Part shown: positions 14,901 to 24,129 of the stretch, one piece after another
How positions within the stretch are numbered: the first letter of the stretch is position 1
How the letters are laid out: each line of letters begins with the position of its first letter
Assembly (NCBI GenBank): GCA_964415605.1
Contig: CAYQBA010000026.1
Location: 1-33,972, forward strand
Length of the DNA: 33,972 bases
DNA from: UCB3 sp964415605
Lineage (GTDB): Bacteria > Chloroflexota > Anaerolineae > Epilineales > Epilineaceae
Reading direction: 5' to 3'
Notes under the pieces: generated by a model
What the model was told of the DNA's origin: nothing
Database searches by the model: none
What the model saw: only the letters and a program-made list of their open reading frames with translations
Position numbers and translations under genes: made by a program

Positions 14901-16349
14901 ATGCAAGACCTCACCGACCTCGCCCTGGACGTCGCGCGCTCCGCCGGCGCCCGCTACGCCGACATGCGCATCGTCGACGAGACCCGCAGCCAGGTCTTCG
15001 TCCAGCGCCGGTCGCTCAAGAGCCTCCAGCACACCGAGAGCCTCGGCTACGGCGTTCGCGTGCTCGTCGACGGCGCGTGGGGCTTTGCCAGCGACACCCG
15101 CCTCACCCGCGACGCCGTGGCGGCCGCCGCCGGGCGGGCCGTGGCGGCGGCGCGGGCCTCCGGGCTCGTGCCCAAGCCCGAACCCGCCCAGATGGCCGCC
15201 GAAGCCGCCCACGTCGAGACGCGGGTCGGCCCGTGCGCCGAGGATCCCTTCGGCGTCCCGCTCGCCGAGCAGGCCGACCTCCTCCTGGCCGTGATGGCGA
15301 CGATCATGGACAGCCCGCACATCGCCAGCGCGATGGCGTGGCTCGCGTTCAGCCGCTGCCGCCGGGTCATCGCCACGACCGACGGCAGCTTCCTCGACCT
15401 GACCAACACGTTCGCCCACCCCTTCGTGTCGTGCACCGCCGTCGTCGACGGCGAGTCGCAGAGCCGCCAGTACCAGGGCGGCGCCCGCCAGGCCGGGTTC
15501 GAGTTCGTGCGGCAGATCGACCTGCCGGGCCACGCGCGCCGCTGGGCGGAGGAGGCCGTCATGAAGTGCCGGGCCGACGACGGCCCCATCGGCATCATGG
15601 ACCTCGTGCTCGACCCCGACCACCTGGCGCTCACGATGCACGAGTCCGTCGGCCACCCCACCGAGAGCGACCGAATCCTGGGCTGGGAGGCCAACTACGC
15701 AGGCCGGAGCTTCGTCCAGCCGGCCGACGTCGGGCGGCTGGCCTACGCCGGCCCCAACGTCAACTTCAGCGTCGACAACACCCTCCCCGACAGCGTCGGC
15801 AACTGGTTCTACGACGACGACGGCGTGCCGATGCAGGCCTTCCCGTTCATCCGCGACGGCGTCCTCATGAGCCTCAGCGCGACGCGCGAGACGGCGCCCA
15901 TCCTCGGGTGGGAGCGCTCCAACGGCTGCTGCCGCGCCGACGGGTTCGACCGGTTCCCGATCAACCGCATCCCGAACGTGTACATGGAGCCCGGCCCCGA
16001 CGCCGCCGTCACGCCCGAGCGCCTCATCGCCGGCGTGGACCACGGGATCTACATCGAAGGCCAGGGCAGCTTCTCGATCGACCAGATGCGGCGCAACTTC
16101 CAGTTCGGCGGCGACCTGTTTTGGCTGATCGAGCACGGCCGGCTGACGCGCCCGCTGAAGAAGGTGACCTACCAGGCCATGACCACCGACTTCTGGAACC
16201 GCTGCGACGGCATCGCCGGCCCGGCCCACTGGCGCAGCCACGGCATCATGAACTGCGGGAAGGGCGAGCCATCGCAGTCCATGCGCATGACCCATGGCGC
16301 CAGCCACGCCCGTTTCCGCGGCATCCAGGTGGGAGATGCCAGCAAATGA
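14901..16349 (+). CDS. tldD: TldD metalloprotease subunit
   Basis: The 482-residue protein is the catalytic half of the TldD/TldE zinc protease, a cytosolic enzyme that degrades unfolded peptides and, in other bacteria, trims microcin B17 and CcdA. The zinc motif HESVGHPTE is intact (H247, E248, H252), and the C-terminal block NCGKGEP with C452 supplies the family's third metal-side residue. AGGAG at 14890-14894 gives the ATG at 14901. The next gene starts inside this stop codon (ATGA), as expected for a heterodimer made in equal amounts. No peptide natural-product cluster is visible here, so a general peptidase role is more likely than modified-peptide maturation. Confidence 0.95.
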   Translation: MQDLTDLALDVARSAGARYADMRIVDETRSQVFVQRRSLKSLQHTESLGYGVRVLVDGAWGFASDTRLTRDAVAAAAGRAVAAARASGLVPKPEPAQMAAEAAHVETRVGPCAEDPFGVPLAEQADLLLAVMATIMDSPHIASAMAWLAFSRCRRVIATTDGSFLDLTNTFAHPFVSCTAVVDGESQSRQYQGGARQAGFEFVRQIDLPGHARRWAEEAVMKCRADDGPIGIMDLVLDPDHLALTMHESVGHPTESDRILGWEANYAGRSFVQPADVGRLAYAGPNVNFSVDNTLPDSVGNWFYDDDGVPMQAFPFIRDGVLMSLSATRETAPILGWERSNGCCRADGFDRFPINRIPNVYMEPGPDAAVTPERLIAGVDHGIYIEGQGSFSIDQMRRNFQFGGDLFWLIEHGRLTRPLKKVTYQAMTTDFWNRCDGIAGPAHWRSHGIMNCGKGEPSQSMRMTHGASHARFRGIQVGDASK

Positions 16350-17647
16350 GAACCCGCGACGAGATCCAGAGCCTGCTGCAAACCGCGCTCGGCCACGTCC
16401 CATTCGGCGAGGCCGAGGCGACGTTCGAGCACGAGAAGCTGCTGGCCACGCGCTTCGGCGAGAACGCCATCACCCAGAACACCACCGCCGTCACGGAGCA
16501 CGTCACCATCGACGTGATCCACGACGGCCGGCGCGGCAGCGCCAGCACCAACGATCTCGGCGACGCCGGCCTGGCCGCGGCCGCGCTCCGGGCCGCGAAC
16601 ATCGCCCGCCACGCCCCCCCGGACCCCGAGCACGTCGCCCTGCCCGGCCCGCAGGCCTACCCCGCCACGCCGCCCGCGTTCTTCGCCGACACCGACGCCA
16701 TCGCGCCGGAGCAGGTCGCCGCCGACGTCGGCGTCGTCGTGGCGCGCGCCCGCGAGGCCGGCTATGCCGCCAGCGGCCTCTTCCAAGCCGCCAGCCGCGC
16801 CGACGCCATCGCCAACACCCACGGGCTGTTCGGCCACCACGCGCGCACGTCGGTCGACTACTCGACGACCGTCCACGGCCCCAACGGCAGCGGCAAGGCC
16901 GAGCAGGCGCGCGACAGCCACACCCGCCTCGACGTCGAGCGCCTGGCGCGCACCGCCGTGGCCAACGCCGCGCTGGCCCAGGGCCCCCAGCCCCTGCCGC
17001 CGGGCGACTACACCGTCATCTTCGAGCCGCTGGCCGTCGGCGAGCTGCTGGCCTTTCTCGCGTTCACGCTGTCCGCCCGCGACGCCGACGAGGGCACCAC
17101 GCCGTTCGCCGGCACGCTCGGCACCCGCCTGTTCAGCGACAAGGTCACCCTGAGCCTGCGGCTCGACGATCCGGACCTCCCGGCACGGCCGTTCGGCGAT
17201 GCCGGCCTGGCCTTGCGCCCGACCACGTGGTTCGAGCACGGCGTGGTGCGCCGTCTTTTCCACAACCGCTACTGGGCGGCGCGCCAGGGAGAGACGCCCG
17301 ACGCCGGGCTGTGGCCGGTGTTCATGGCCGGCGAGGACCGCTCGGTCGACGACCTCGTCCGCGCCTGCCCGCGCGGCCTGCTCGTCAAGAACCTGTGGTA
17401 CATCCGGTTCGTCGACCGCCGGAGCCTCATGTTGACGGGAATGACCCGCGACGGCGTGTTCCTCGTCGAGGACGGCGCGATCCGCCACCCGGTCAAGAAC
17501 CTGCGTTGGAACGAGAGCCCGATCACGTTCCTGCAAAACGTCGTCGGCCTCTCGCGCCCGGAACGGGTCGGCGGCTGGATCCCGGCGATGCTGCCGGCCG
17601 TGATGAGCGAGGCGTTCACGTTCACGTCGACCACGGACTCGATCTGA
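16346..17647 (+). CDS. tldE: TldE/PmbA protease partner subunit
   Basis: The 433-residue protein is the partner of TldD: it shares the fold but lacks the HExxxH motif, and it shapes the chamber and peptide channel of the heterodimer. Family features are the N-terminal block FGENAITQNTTAVTEHVTID, the THGLFGHHARTSVDYSTTV strand region and the C-terminal block with LVKNLWYIRFVDRRSLMLTG and MTRDGVFLVEDGAIRHPVKN. The start at 16346 overlaps the tldD stop by 4 nt, so translation is coupled. It ends 88 nt before the R2lox-like gene, which may belong to the same transcript. Confidence 0.93.
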   Translation: MRTRDEIQSLLQTALGHVPFGEAEATFEHEKLLATRFGENAITQNTTAVTEHVTIDVIHDGRRGSASTNDLGDAGLAAAALRAANIARHAPPDPEHVALPGPQAYPATPPAFFADTDAIAPEQVAADVGVVVARAREAGYAASGLFQAASRADAIANTHGLFGHHARTSVDYSTTVHGPNGSGKAEQARDSHTRLDVERLARTAVANAALAQGPQPLPPGDYTVIFEPLAVGELLAFLAFTLSARDADEGTTPFAGTLGTRLFSDKVTLSLRLDDPDLPARPFGDAGLALRPTTWFEHGVVRRLFHNRYWAARQGETPDAGLWPVFMAGEDRSVDDLVRACPRGLLVKNLWYIRFVDRRSLMLTGMTRDGVFLVEDGAIRHPVKNLRWNESPITFLQNVVGLSRPERVGGWIPAMLPAVMSEAFTFTSTTDSI

Positions 17648-17735
17648 CAGGCGCGCCCGGTGGCGCGGAGACGCCGGCCGCCCGGGCGTGCCGGTTGCGG
17701 GACGGTCGGCTCACGGAGTCACGAGGCCACACCCC

Positions 17736-18707
17736 ATGGACACCTCTTCAGCCGCCGAGCAGGCATATCACCGCGGCAAGCTCCTGGCGTGGAACCCGCG
17801 GCAGATCGACCTGGCGCGCGACGCGGCCGATTGGGCCGGGCTGGCGCCGCCCGAGCACGTCGCGCTCCTGGGTTTCACGCGGCTGTTCGAGGCCGTGCAG
17901 GCGACGGCGCTGCGCCACCTGCCGGCGCTGGCCATCGCGCTCGACCGCCGGGGGCACCCCGTCGCCGACCTGCAGTGCCTCGCGGCGCAGGTGTGGGAGA
18001 CCGCGCGGCACGTCGAGTGGCACGCCCGCTGGCTCGCCGAGGTCGGCCGGCCTGCCGTGCCGGCAGCGTTCGCCGGCGACGACCACTTCCGGGCATTGGT
18101 GGCCGAAGACCTGCCCGCATGCCTTGACCTCGTGCTCGTCGACCACGGCGACCTGGCCGTCGCGCGGGCGGTCGCCACGTACCACCTCGTTTGCGCCGCG
18201 GCCCTGCTCGAGCCCGCCATGGGCGAGGTCGCCCGCGCGCTGCGCGTCCACGACGTGCTGCCGGGGCTGACCTACGGCCTGGACCTCGCGCGGCGCGACC
18301 TCGTGGGCCATGCCGACGTCGGGGCCGACCTGTTGGCCCGCGTGCTGGGGACACCCGGGAGCGCGTCGGGCGCGAATCCGCCCACGGTCGCGGGCGAGGC
18401 GCCGCCGCCCGGCGTGGGCGCGTTGACGGACGGGCCCGGCGCGCCCATCGACCTGCGCCGCGTGCTCGCCCCGCCGCTGCAGCTGGCGGCCGGGACGCTG
18501 GCGGCCGTGTTCCACCCGTGGGGCGCCGTGGCGCCGCTGGGCGTCGACCTGGACCGCGTGGCCGACGCGGCCCGCGCGGGGCTGGCGGCACGGCTGGGGC
18601 GCATCGGGCTGGCGACCACCGGATCGGGCGAAGCAGCGGGGGCCGGGACTTCAGGTTCCGGATCGGAAGCGAACAGCGGCGCCGGCTCGACCGATCCAGC
18701 GGCCTGA
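17736..18707 (+). CDS. R2lox-like ferritin-fold protein with most metal ligands replaced
   Basis: The 323-residue protein aligns with R2-like ligand-binding oxidases (R2lox, related to ribonucleotide reductase R2). Matching blocks are LLAWNPRQIDLARDAADW (family: KFWDPADIDFSRDRADW), DLPACLDL, ATYHLV and VLPGL. The family's two-metal site uses four Glu and two His. Against my recollection of Mycobacterium Rv0233, H92 and H192 and the cross-link tyrosine Y149 are kept with near-identical spacing (H92 to Y149 57 residues, family 58; Y149 to H192 43, family 43). The Glu positions become T89, A154 and L189; near the first ligand only E52 remains, one residue off. So it probably cannot build the usual Mn/Fe centre. 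The last 25 residues are a Gly/Ser/Ala tail. ACGAGG about 10 nt upstream is a weak ribosome site. Confidence 0.78.
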   Translation: MDTSSAAEQAYHRGKLLAWNPRQIDLARDAADWAGLAPPEHVALLGFTRLFEAVQATALRHLPALAIALDRRGHPVADLQCLAAQVWETARHVEWHARWLAEVGRPAVPAAFAGDDHFRALVAEDLPACLDLVLVDHGDLAVARAVATYHLVCAAALLEPAMGEVARALRVHDVLPGLTYGLDLARRDLVGHADVGADLLARVLGTPGSASGANPPTVAGEAPPPGVGALTDGPGAPIDLRRVLAPPLQLAAGTLAAVFHPWGAVAPLGVDLDRVADAARAGLAARLGRIGLATTGSGEAAGAGTSGSGSEANSGAGSTDPAA

Positions 18708-18712
18708 CGCAC

Positions 18713-18746
18713 GACGGGGAGGGACCCGCGCGGGCCCCTCCCCGTC
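18713..18746. terminator. Bidirectional terminator-like hairpin between convergent genes
   Basis: GACGGGGAGGG (18713-18723) pairs with CCCTCCCCGTC (18736-18746), 11 bp, and the loop holds a further CCCGCGCGGG stem. It sits between the stops of the R2lox-like gene (18707) and the subtilase gene (18780). There is no T-run, so it may act as a folding block shared by both transcripts. Confidence 0.6.
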
Positions 18747-18779
18747 CGATGGCGAACGAACGGCGCGCCGGGATCGGCG

Positions 18780-21700
18780 CTACGGCAGCGGCGCCAGCAG
18801 GTCGAAGCCCTGCAGCGCCTCCGGCAGGAACACGCTGATCGGCAACCGCGGCCACCACGTGACCGGCACCTGGATGGCGTTCGGCACGCCCTTCCAGCCC
18901 ACGACGATGATGCCGCGCGCCGGGCCGGACGTACCCTGCAGGTCGGCTGTGCGCGCGCAGACGTCGACCAGCGCCGGCTGGCCCGGCTCGAGGGTCGACG
19001 GCGCGTTGCGGAGCTCCAGCGAGTCGCCGGAGACGATGTCGATCTTGATGTCGAACGTGGCCTCGTTCAGGCCCGGCACCACCTCGCGCGAGTTGTGCAC
19101 CCACACCTGGTACTTGCCTGGCGCGACGAACCCCGGCAGCGTGACGACCTCGTTCTGAGTCGGGCCCGTGCCTGAGCCGACCAGCTCGGTGGCGTAGTCG
19201 AACGTGCCGTCGGCGTTGGCGTCGCGCAGCACGTAGAGGTCGGGATCGGTGTTCGCCTGGCCGGTCAGCGTGACCTGGAAGAAGCCCGCCTCGCGGGCGA
19301 GGTCGATGTCCGCCCGGAACGTCTCGGTCGCCGCCGGCGCCGGGGCCACCTTGGCCTTGGCGCCGGTGATCAGCCGCGGCACCGACATGCCGTAGGCCCG
19401 GACGACCGGCTCGGGCAGCGCCATCTGCGACGTGATGTCGAGGCTGGCGCAGCGCGCGCCGACGAGCGTGACCTGCGTGCTCCCCGCGCCCGTCGCCGCC
19501 CGGGTGGCCACCCGGATCGAGCTGACGGTGGTGTCGAACGGCATCTCCAGCCGGCTGCCGCTGAAGAGCACGTTGTGCAGCATCGCCTCGTGCAAGCCCT
19601 CGCGCGCCGGCGCCACCAGCCAGTCCTCGTTCCCGCCCGAGCTGGTGTTGAACGGCCACACGCTGCCGGCCACGAGATACGGGCTGCGCGTCAGAAGGCC
19701 CAGGGTGTACGGCCCGAACCAAGCCGGGTCGGAGCGGTCCTCGCCGCCGGGCGCGCCGGGCTGGTTGGCCGGATCAGCCGGATCGGCGTACCGGTCGACC
19801 AGCGGCCCGTAGAGCCGCGTGTCGATGTCGGCCTGCCGGGCGTTCGGATCGTCCCAGCGCGTCCGCAGCACCCAGTAGGTGCCGTCGGCCGGCTTCGACG
19901 CCGTGTCCCAGAAGAAGTAGCGCCAGTCGCCGCTCTCCGGCCGCCAGTTCCACTTGAACGTGCCCCACATCGCGCCGTTGTTGTACGGCGCGTCGCGGTC
20001 GTCCGCCTTGGCGCCGCCGAAGGCCAGGCTGCCCTGCCAGTCGTACACCGCCGACACCGTGGTGTTGACCGGGATGACCACGCGCTGCTGCGGCAGCTCG
20101 AAGCCGCCGGGCGCCGCGACGGGCACATCGCCCGCGCCGCGGGCGTAGTCGGCGAAGATGGCCCCCTGCCAGCCACCGTAGGCGGCGTCGGCCGGGACGC
20201 GCAGCGTGACGCCCACCGTGGCTTCGCCCTTGGCGGGGATGGTCACCCGGTTCTGCGCCAGCGTCACGGCGGGCCAGTCCTGGTAGCCGTAGTAGTCCAG
20301 CCGCGTGGTGATGTGCGTCTCGGTGACGAGGGCCGAGCGCGCCAGGTGGCCCATCGAGAGATACAGGCCGCTCGACCAACGCTCGAGCGGGTGGTGCACC
20401 GACACGGCGAAGTGGTTGCGGAGGCCGCTATCGGCGCTCATCGTCATGTACTCGTAGCGGTCGATCTCGCTGGCCGCGTACTTGACCGGCGCGGCGCCGC
20501 CGAGGCCGCGCAGCGTGATGTTGCTGTGCAGGATGGCCGCGGTCACCGCCGTGCCCGCCTCAAGCACGGTCTTGAGCTCCAGACCTGGCGCGCGTTCGAT
20601 CATCACGCCCGGCAGCGGGATGGGGCCGTCGTTGCTCCCCATCGGGGTGACCGCGCGGTCGTCGGTGAAGACCACCGCCGCGATGGCGCCGGCGTTCTTG
20701 GCGTTGATCAGCTTCTGGAAGAACGTGCACGTGCCGCGCTCGATCAGCGCGATCTTCTCGGCGACCTCCTGGGCCGGCGCCGGCGGGTTGCCGGCCTCGT
20801 CGCTGCAGCCGAGGCCGTACCACGCGATGTCGGCCTTGATCCCCGCCGCCGGGATCGGCTCGGTCGCGGCGCCTTCGGTGGCGCCGTGGTCGCGCTGCTC
20901 GCCGTCCCACGTCAGGACGAGGTGCATCGGCGGCGTGATCTCGAAGTTGACGGCGCCGTTGCCGTTCTTGTCGTCCCACAGCAGACCGTCGCCGTCGATG
21001 TCGGTGTGCTGGACGACGCCGAAGTTGAAGTAGTTGTCGCCGACGAGGTCGGCGCCGAGGTCGAACTCGGTGTAGGGGAACGCGCCGCGCGCCACCATCA
21101 GCTCGGTGCCGGCCGGGATCTTGGCCTTGTCGATCGCGATGAGGTGGTCCGGCACCGGGCCGGCGGGCGACTCGGTGGTGCGGTCTACCGTGACCGTGCC
21201 GTCGGTATGGCCGATGCGCCGCAGGGTCTTGGCTGATAGCGTGACCTCCACCGGGGCGTCCGACGGGTTGCGCAGCGTGATCGTCGAGCTGTCGCTCTCG
21301 CCGGGCGCGAGCACGCGCGCGAACGCGCCGTGCTTGCCGCCGCGGAAGTGGCCGGCAGTCCAGTCCGGCGGCACGGCGTACACGCCGTGCTTGCCCGACC
21401 CGATGCGCACGGCGTCGGCCGCGTCGACCACGCCGGCGCCCATCGTGAACGTGTCGTAGCCGTTGAAGCGCGCGCCGGCCATGAGGACGGCCTTGGCCTC
21501 CTCCCACGAGGGCCAGCGGTCGTGGCGCGCCTTGAACGCCTGGTAGACCAGCGTCATGGCGCCGGCCGCGACCGGCGTGGCGCGGCTGGTGCCGCCCCAG
21601 GTGGCGTTGGCGAACACGCCGCCGTCGGGGTATACGAAGTTGATCGGCACGGCGCCGGCGGCGTAGGCGCCGTCGCCCGCCACCTCGGGGCCGTTCAAGC

Positions 21701-23645
21701 CGTTGGCCGACGGGCCGCGGTTCGAGAACGGGATGATGTCGCCGAACGTGATCTGGGTGGTGTCGGTGATCGAGTCCTGGCCCGTCGACCCGAACTGGGT
21801 CGAGGCCGCGACGTCGACGGCCGGGCTGGGCGCGGCGATCGTGCCGTAGCCGGGGCCGCCGTTGCCGGTGGCGATGAGGAACGACGTCGTCGGCGAGTAC
21901 TTGCGGACGTAGAAGTCGAGCAGGCGCGAGTCGGCGTCCCAGCCGTCGTCGTCCTGGTCCGAGAAGCCGTAGCTGTTGGACGTCACCTGGATGTCGTCGT
22001 CGGCGCGCTGGATGTCGTGCCCGAAGACCGCATAGCGCCAGGCGGGGGCGAACATCGCCCGGCCGCCGGCGTACACGCTGCCGATCGACACGAGCTCCCC
22101 GGCGGGCGCCAGGCCGAAGTTCACGCCCTGCGGCTGGCCATCGCCCGGCAGGTCGCGGAAGCGGATCTCGCGGTCCTGCGGGACCCCGAGGCGCCCCTGC
22201 GCCACGACGTTCGAGCTGCACAGCGTACCGTGGTCGCCGTTGGCGTAGTTGATGGCGATCATGCGCCCCGCGGCCGGGACGTCGTTCTCGAGCCCCCAGA
22301 CCCACGCGCCCGGCAGCGGCAGCTCGCCGTCGGAGATGTAGTAGAGCAGGCCTGCCGACAGGTCGGCGATGGCGTCGTCGTTCATGTCGCGCCAGCCCAG
22401 CGGGCTCTCGCGCGTCATCGGCTTCTCGTCGGTGAAGTCGCGGTCGTTGTCGAGGTCGACGTACACCGTGTCGAAGTCGCCCGCGCTCTTCTCGTCGACG
22501 AGGATGACGCCGGCCGCCTCGCCGACCGTGCCGGCGCGCGCACCGAGCGGCCGCAGGAAGGTGTCGGGGTGGTGGCCGTAGCGCACCTTGCCGCCCTTGG
22601 ACGTCTCGGGCACGACGAAGTCGCAGCTCTCGGGCGCCATCTGGGTGGCGACGACGGCGGGCGAGAGCTGCACCTGGACCAGCGCCTGGAAGCACGCGGT
22701 GGTCTTCTGCGTGCCGCTGATGTCGCGGGTCGCCACGGCGGACTCCTGATACAGCTCGACGAAGCCCGTGGCGCCGGTGCGCGTGGACAGCGCGGTCGGC
22801 GCGCGGCTGGGGTCGAACGTCCGCTGGTAGCCGGCCCACGGGTCGAACGCCTGGGGCCAGCCGGCGTACGGGTGGGCCGCCGGCAGGACGGCCCACGTGT
22901 CGTGGAGGTCGGGGTGTCCGAAATCCGTGGCGAAGTCCAAGACGGCGACCTTCACGCCCTCGCCCCGGAAGCCCATGTCCCATGCCTCGCGCGCGGCATG
23001 CCCGCCGCGGACGTCCCACCAGCCATCGGAGGGCGGGGCGGATCCGGCGGCGTCGGCCGCGCCGGGCGCGGGGGCGCCATTCGCGCGGTCGCCCGCGGCG
23101 TCGGCCTGGCCCGTCCGCGACAGACGATCACGGGTCTGCCACCACGACGGGGAGCCCTCGCGCAGGCGGCGCAGCGTCGCGGCGTCGAGCCGCTGGGGGG
23201 CCGACCACGGTGCCGACGGCTCGGGCGCCACCGACGGCGCGTCGGGCGAGGCCCAGTCGACCGAGTAGACGCCGGGCAGCGCGGCGATGGCGGCCAGGTC
23301 GGTCACCCGCGCCTCGAGCACGGCGACGTGCTCGCCGGCCGGCCACGTGAACTGGTGGACGAAGTCGGCGTAGCCGCCGAGGTCGAGCGGCCGGATCGAC
23401 TGCACGACGACCGGCTCGCGCCGCTCGCCGTCGCCCGTCTTGGCCAGGTCGGCCAGGCCGGCGCTGAGCTTGGCGGCCGGCGGCACGGCATCGAGGCCGG
23501 CCAGCGCGTCGGCCAGCGTGGCGGCCGAGTGCGTGTCGTGATCCGGCGCCGGCTGGCCCAGCCGCATGCCCGCGGCAGGGCCGGCGAGCCCGGCAATCAA
23601 CACGGCCACGGCCACGGCCGCGGCCATCGCGGTTCGCTTCAGCAA
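18780..23645 (-). CDS. Large secreted subtilisin-family (S8) protease with PA and PPC-like domains
   Basis: The 1621-residue product starts at TTG 23645, set by GGGGAGGTG 5 nt upstream and by a signal peptide beginning MLKRTAMAAAVAVAVLIAGL. A propeptide is followed by the S8 catalytic domain: Asp in VAVLDFATDFGHPDL (D237, DFA in place of DTG), His in GDHGTLCS (H472), the oxyanion Asn in IATGNGGPG (N595) and Ser in GGTSRATP (S687). About 190 extra residues between Asp and His hold Asp-rich, calcium-loop-like segments (DLDNDRDFTDE). A PA-like domain lies after the catalytic Ser (about 930-1040), and a PPC-like domain (about 1440-1535) precedes the tail ISVFLPEALQGFD. It probably digests extracellular proteins for nutrition. 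It is divergent from argS. The triad suggests activity, but the Asp box is unusual. Confidence 0.9.
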   Translation of the reverse strand: MLKRTAMAAAVAVAVLIAGLAGPAAGMRLGQPAPDHDTHSAATLADALAGLDAVPPAAKLSAGLADLAKTGDGERREPVVVQSIRPLDLGGYADFVHQFTWPAGEHVAVLEARVTDLAAIAALPGVYSVDWASPDAPSVAPEPSAPWSAPQRLDAATLRRLREGSPSWWQTRDRLSRTGQADAAGDRANGAPAPGAADAAGSAPPSDGWWDVRGGHAAREAWDMGFRGEGVKVAVLDFATDFGHPDLHDTWAVLPAAHPYAGWPQAFDPWAGYQRTFDPSRAPTALSTRTGATGFVELYQESAVATRDISGTQKTTACFQALVQVQLSPAVVATQMAPESCDFVVPETSKGGKVRYGHHPDTFLRPLGARAGTVGEAAGVILVDEKSAGDFDTVYVDLDNDRDFTDEKPMTRESPLGWRDMNDDAIADLSAGLLYYISDGELPLPGAWVWGLENDVPAAGRMIAINYANGDHGTLCSSNVVAQGRLGVPQDREIRFRDLPGDGQPQGVNFGLAPAGELVSIGSVYAGGRAMFAPAWRYAVFGHDIQRADDDIQVTSNSYGFSDQDDDGWDADSRLLDFYVRKYSPTTSFLIATGNGGPGYGTIAAPSPAVDVAASTQFGSTGQDSITDTTQITFGDIIPFSNRGPSANGLNGPEVAGDGAYAAGAVPINFVYPDGGVFANATWGGTSRATPVAAGAMTLVYQAFKARHDRWPSWEEAKAVLMAGARFNGYDTFTMGAGVVDAADAVRIGSGKHGVYAVPPDWTAGHFRGGKHGAFARVLAPGESDSSTITLRNPSDAPVEVTLSAKTLRRIGHTDGTVTVDRTTESPAGPVPDHLIAIDKAKIPAGTELMVARGAFPYTEFDLGADLVGDNYFNFGVVQHTDIDGDGLLWDDKNGNGAVNFEITPPMHLVLTWDGEQRDHGATEGAATEPIPAAGIKADIAWYGLGCSDEAGNPPAPAQEVAEKIALIERGTCTFFQKLINAKNAGAIAAVVFTDDRAVTPMGSNDGPIPLPGVMIERAPGLELKTVLEAGTAVTAAILHSNITLRGLGGAAPVKYAASEIDRYEYMTMSADSGLRNHFAVSVHHPLERWSSGLYLSMGHLARSALVTETHITTRLDYYGYQDWPAVTLAQNRVTIPAKGEATVGVTLRVPADAAYGGWQGAIFADYARGAGDVPVAAPGGFELPQQRVVIPVNTTVSAVYDWQGSLAFGGAKADDRDAPYNNGAMWGTFKWNWRPESGDWRYFFWDTASKPADGTYWVLRTRWDDPNARQADIDTRLYGPLVDRYADPADPANQPGAPGGEDRSDPAWFGPYTLGLLTRSPYLVAGSVWPFNTSSGGNEDWLVAPAREGLHEAMLHNVLFSGSRLEMPFDTTVSSIRVATRAATGAGSTQVTLVGARCASLDITSQMALPEPVVRAYGMSVPRLITGAKAKVAPAPAATETFRADIDLAREAGFFQVTLTGQANTDPDLYVLRDANADGTFDYATELVGSGTGPTQNEVVTLPGFVAPGKYQVWVHNSREVVPGLNEATFDIKIDIVSGDSLELRNAPSTLEPGQPALVDVCARTADLQGTSGPARGIIVVGWKGVPNAIQVPVTWWPRLPISVFLPEALQGFDLLAPLP

Positions 23646-23823
23646 AGCAGCACCTCCCCGTGCTTCACGCCCAGGCGTGATGTGTGGTGATCGGTTCCCG
23701 TCCAGCGGCGGTTTGTCGGGTGGCGGCGACACGGCGGGCGCCCCTTGGAATCGGCGGTGCCGGCGGGCGCCCGGCGCGGTCGTCGCGCCATGGGCGGCTA
23801 TGTTGCCGCCGTCCGGCGATAAA

Positions 23824-23856
23824 GGCAAGGTGCCCGGGCCCGCGAGGCACCCTGCC
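23824..23856 (-). terminator. Attenuator- or terminator-like hairpin upstream of the subtilase gene
   Basis: GGCAAGGTGCC (23824-23834) and GGCACCCTGCC (23846-23856) form an 11-bp stem with one mismatch. Read on the minus strand the stem is followed by TTTATC, a short T-run, about 180 nt before the TTG start. It could stop transcription early in the leader or end an antisense transcript; the role is not proven. Confidence 0.4.
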
Positions 23857-24117
23857 ATACGACCGCCTTCGGACCGGGCCCCAGTCCGCGTTAACGCCGG
23901 CGGGCGGTGAAGCGTGACATGCGCGGTCGGGGGCGTGTGGCGCGGCGTGGCGCGCGGGGGCGATCGAGAACGGCGCGACCTGCATGGGCCGGCGATGGCC
24001 ATTGCCTCCCCAGAACGCGCGTCGACCGGGCATGCCTGTCAGCCGGGATGCCCATCATCCCAGCGCGCTCCGGATGACCGCCCTCGCCGCCTTTTCGTCT
24101 TCTCCGCGCCCGCGTGT

Positions 24118-24123
24118 TAGACT
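24118..24123 (+). promoter_or_regulatory. -10 element placing argS transcription at its start codon
   Basis: TAGACT at 24118-24123 covers positions -12 to -7 relative to the A of the argS ATG (24130), the spacing typical of leaderless genes. There is no Shine-Dalgarno upstream of the ATG. The -35 region is unclear. Confidence 0.45.
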
Positions 24124-24129
24124 TCCGCC

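Larger units (their letters stand above)
23646..24129. other. Intergenic region between subtilase and argS, no gene seen
   Basis: These 484 nt hold the subtilase ribosome site (GGAGGTG, complement of about 23651-23657), a small hairpin (TCACGC 23665-23670, loop CCAG, GCGTGA 23675-23680) in its leader, the larger hairpin at 23824-23856 and the argS -10. The subtilase frame stays open to 24002, but that extension is Arg/Pro/His-rich and precedes the signal peptide. No promoter for the subtilase could be placed. Confidence 0.6.

Noticed and set aside
14901..18707. Modified-peptide (microcin-like) gene cluster around TldD/TldE
   Set aside because: No short precursor gene, cyclodehydratase or radical SAM enzyme is nearby; TldD/TldE is better read as a general peptidase here.
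23646..24002. N-terminal extension of the subtilase
   Set aside because: The extension has no conserved pattern and would bury the signal peptide; the TTG at 23645 has a fitting ribosome site.
23646..24129. Riboswitch (c-di-GMP or cobalamin type) in the protease leader
   Set aside because: The conserved core words of these classes are absent; only plain hairpins are seen.
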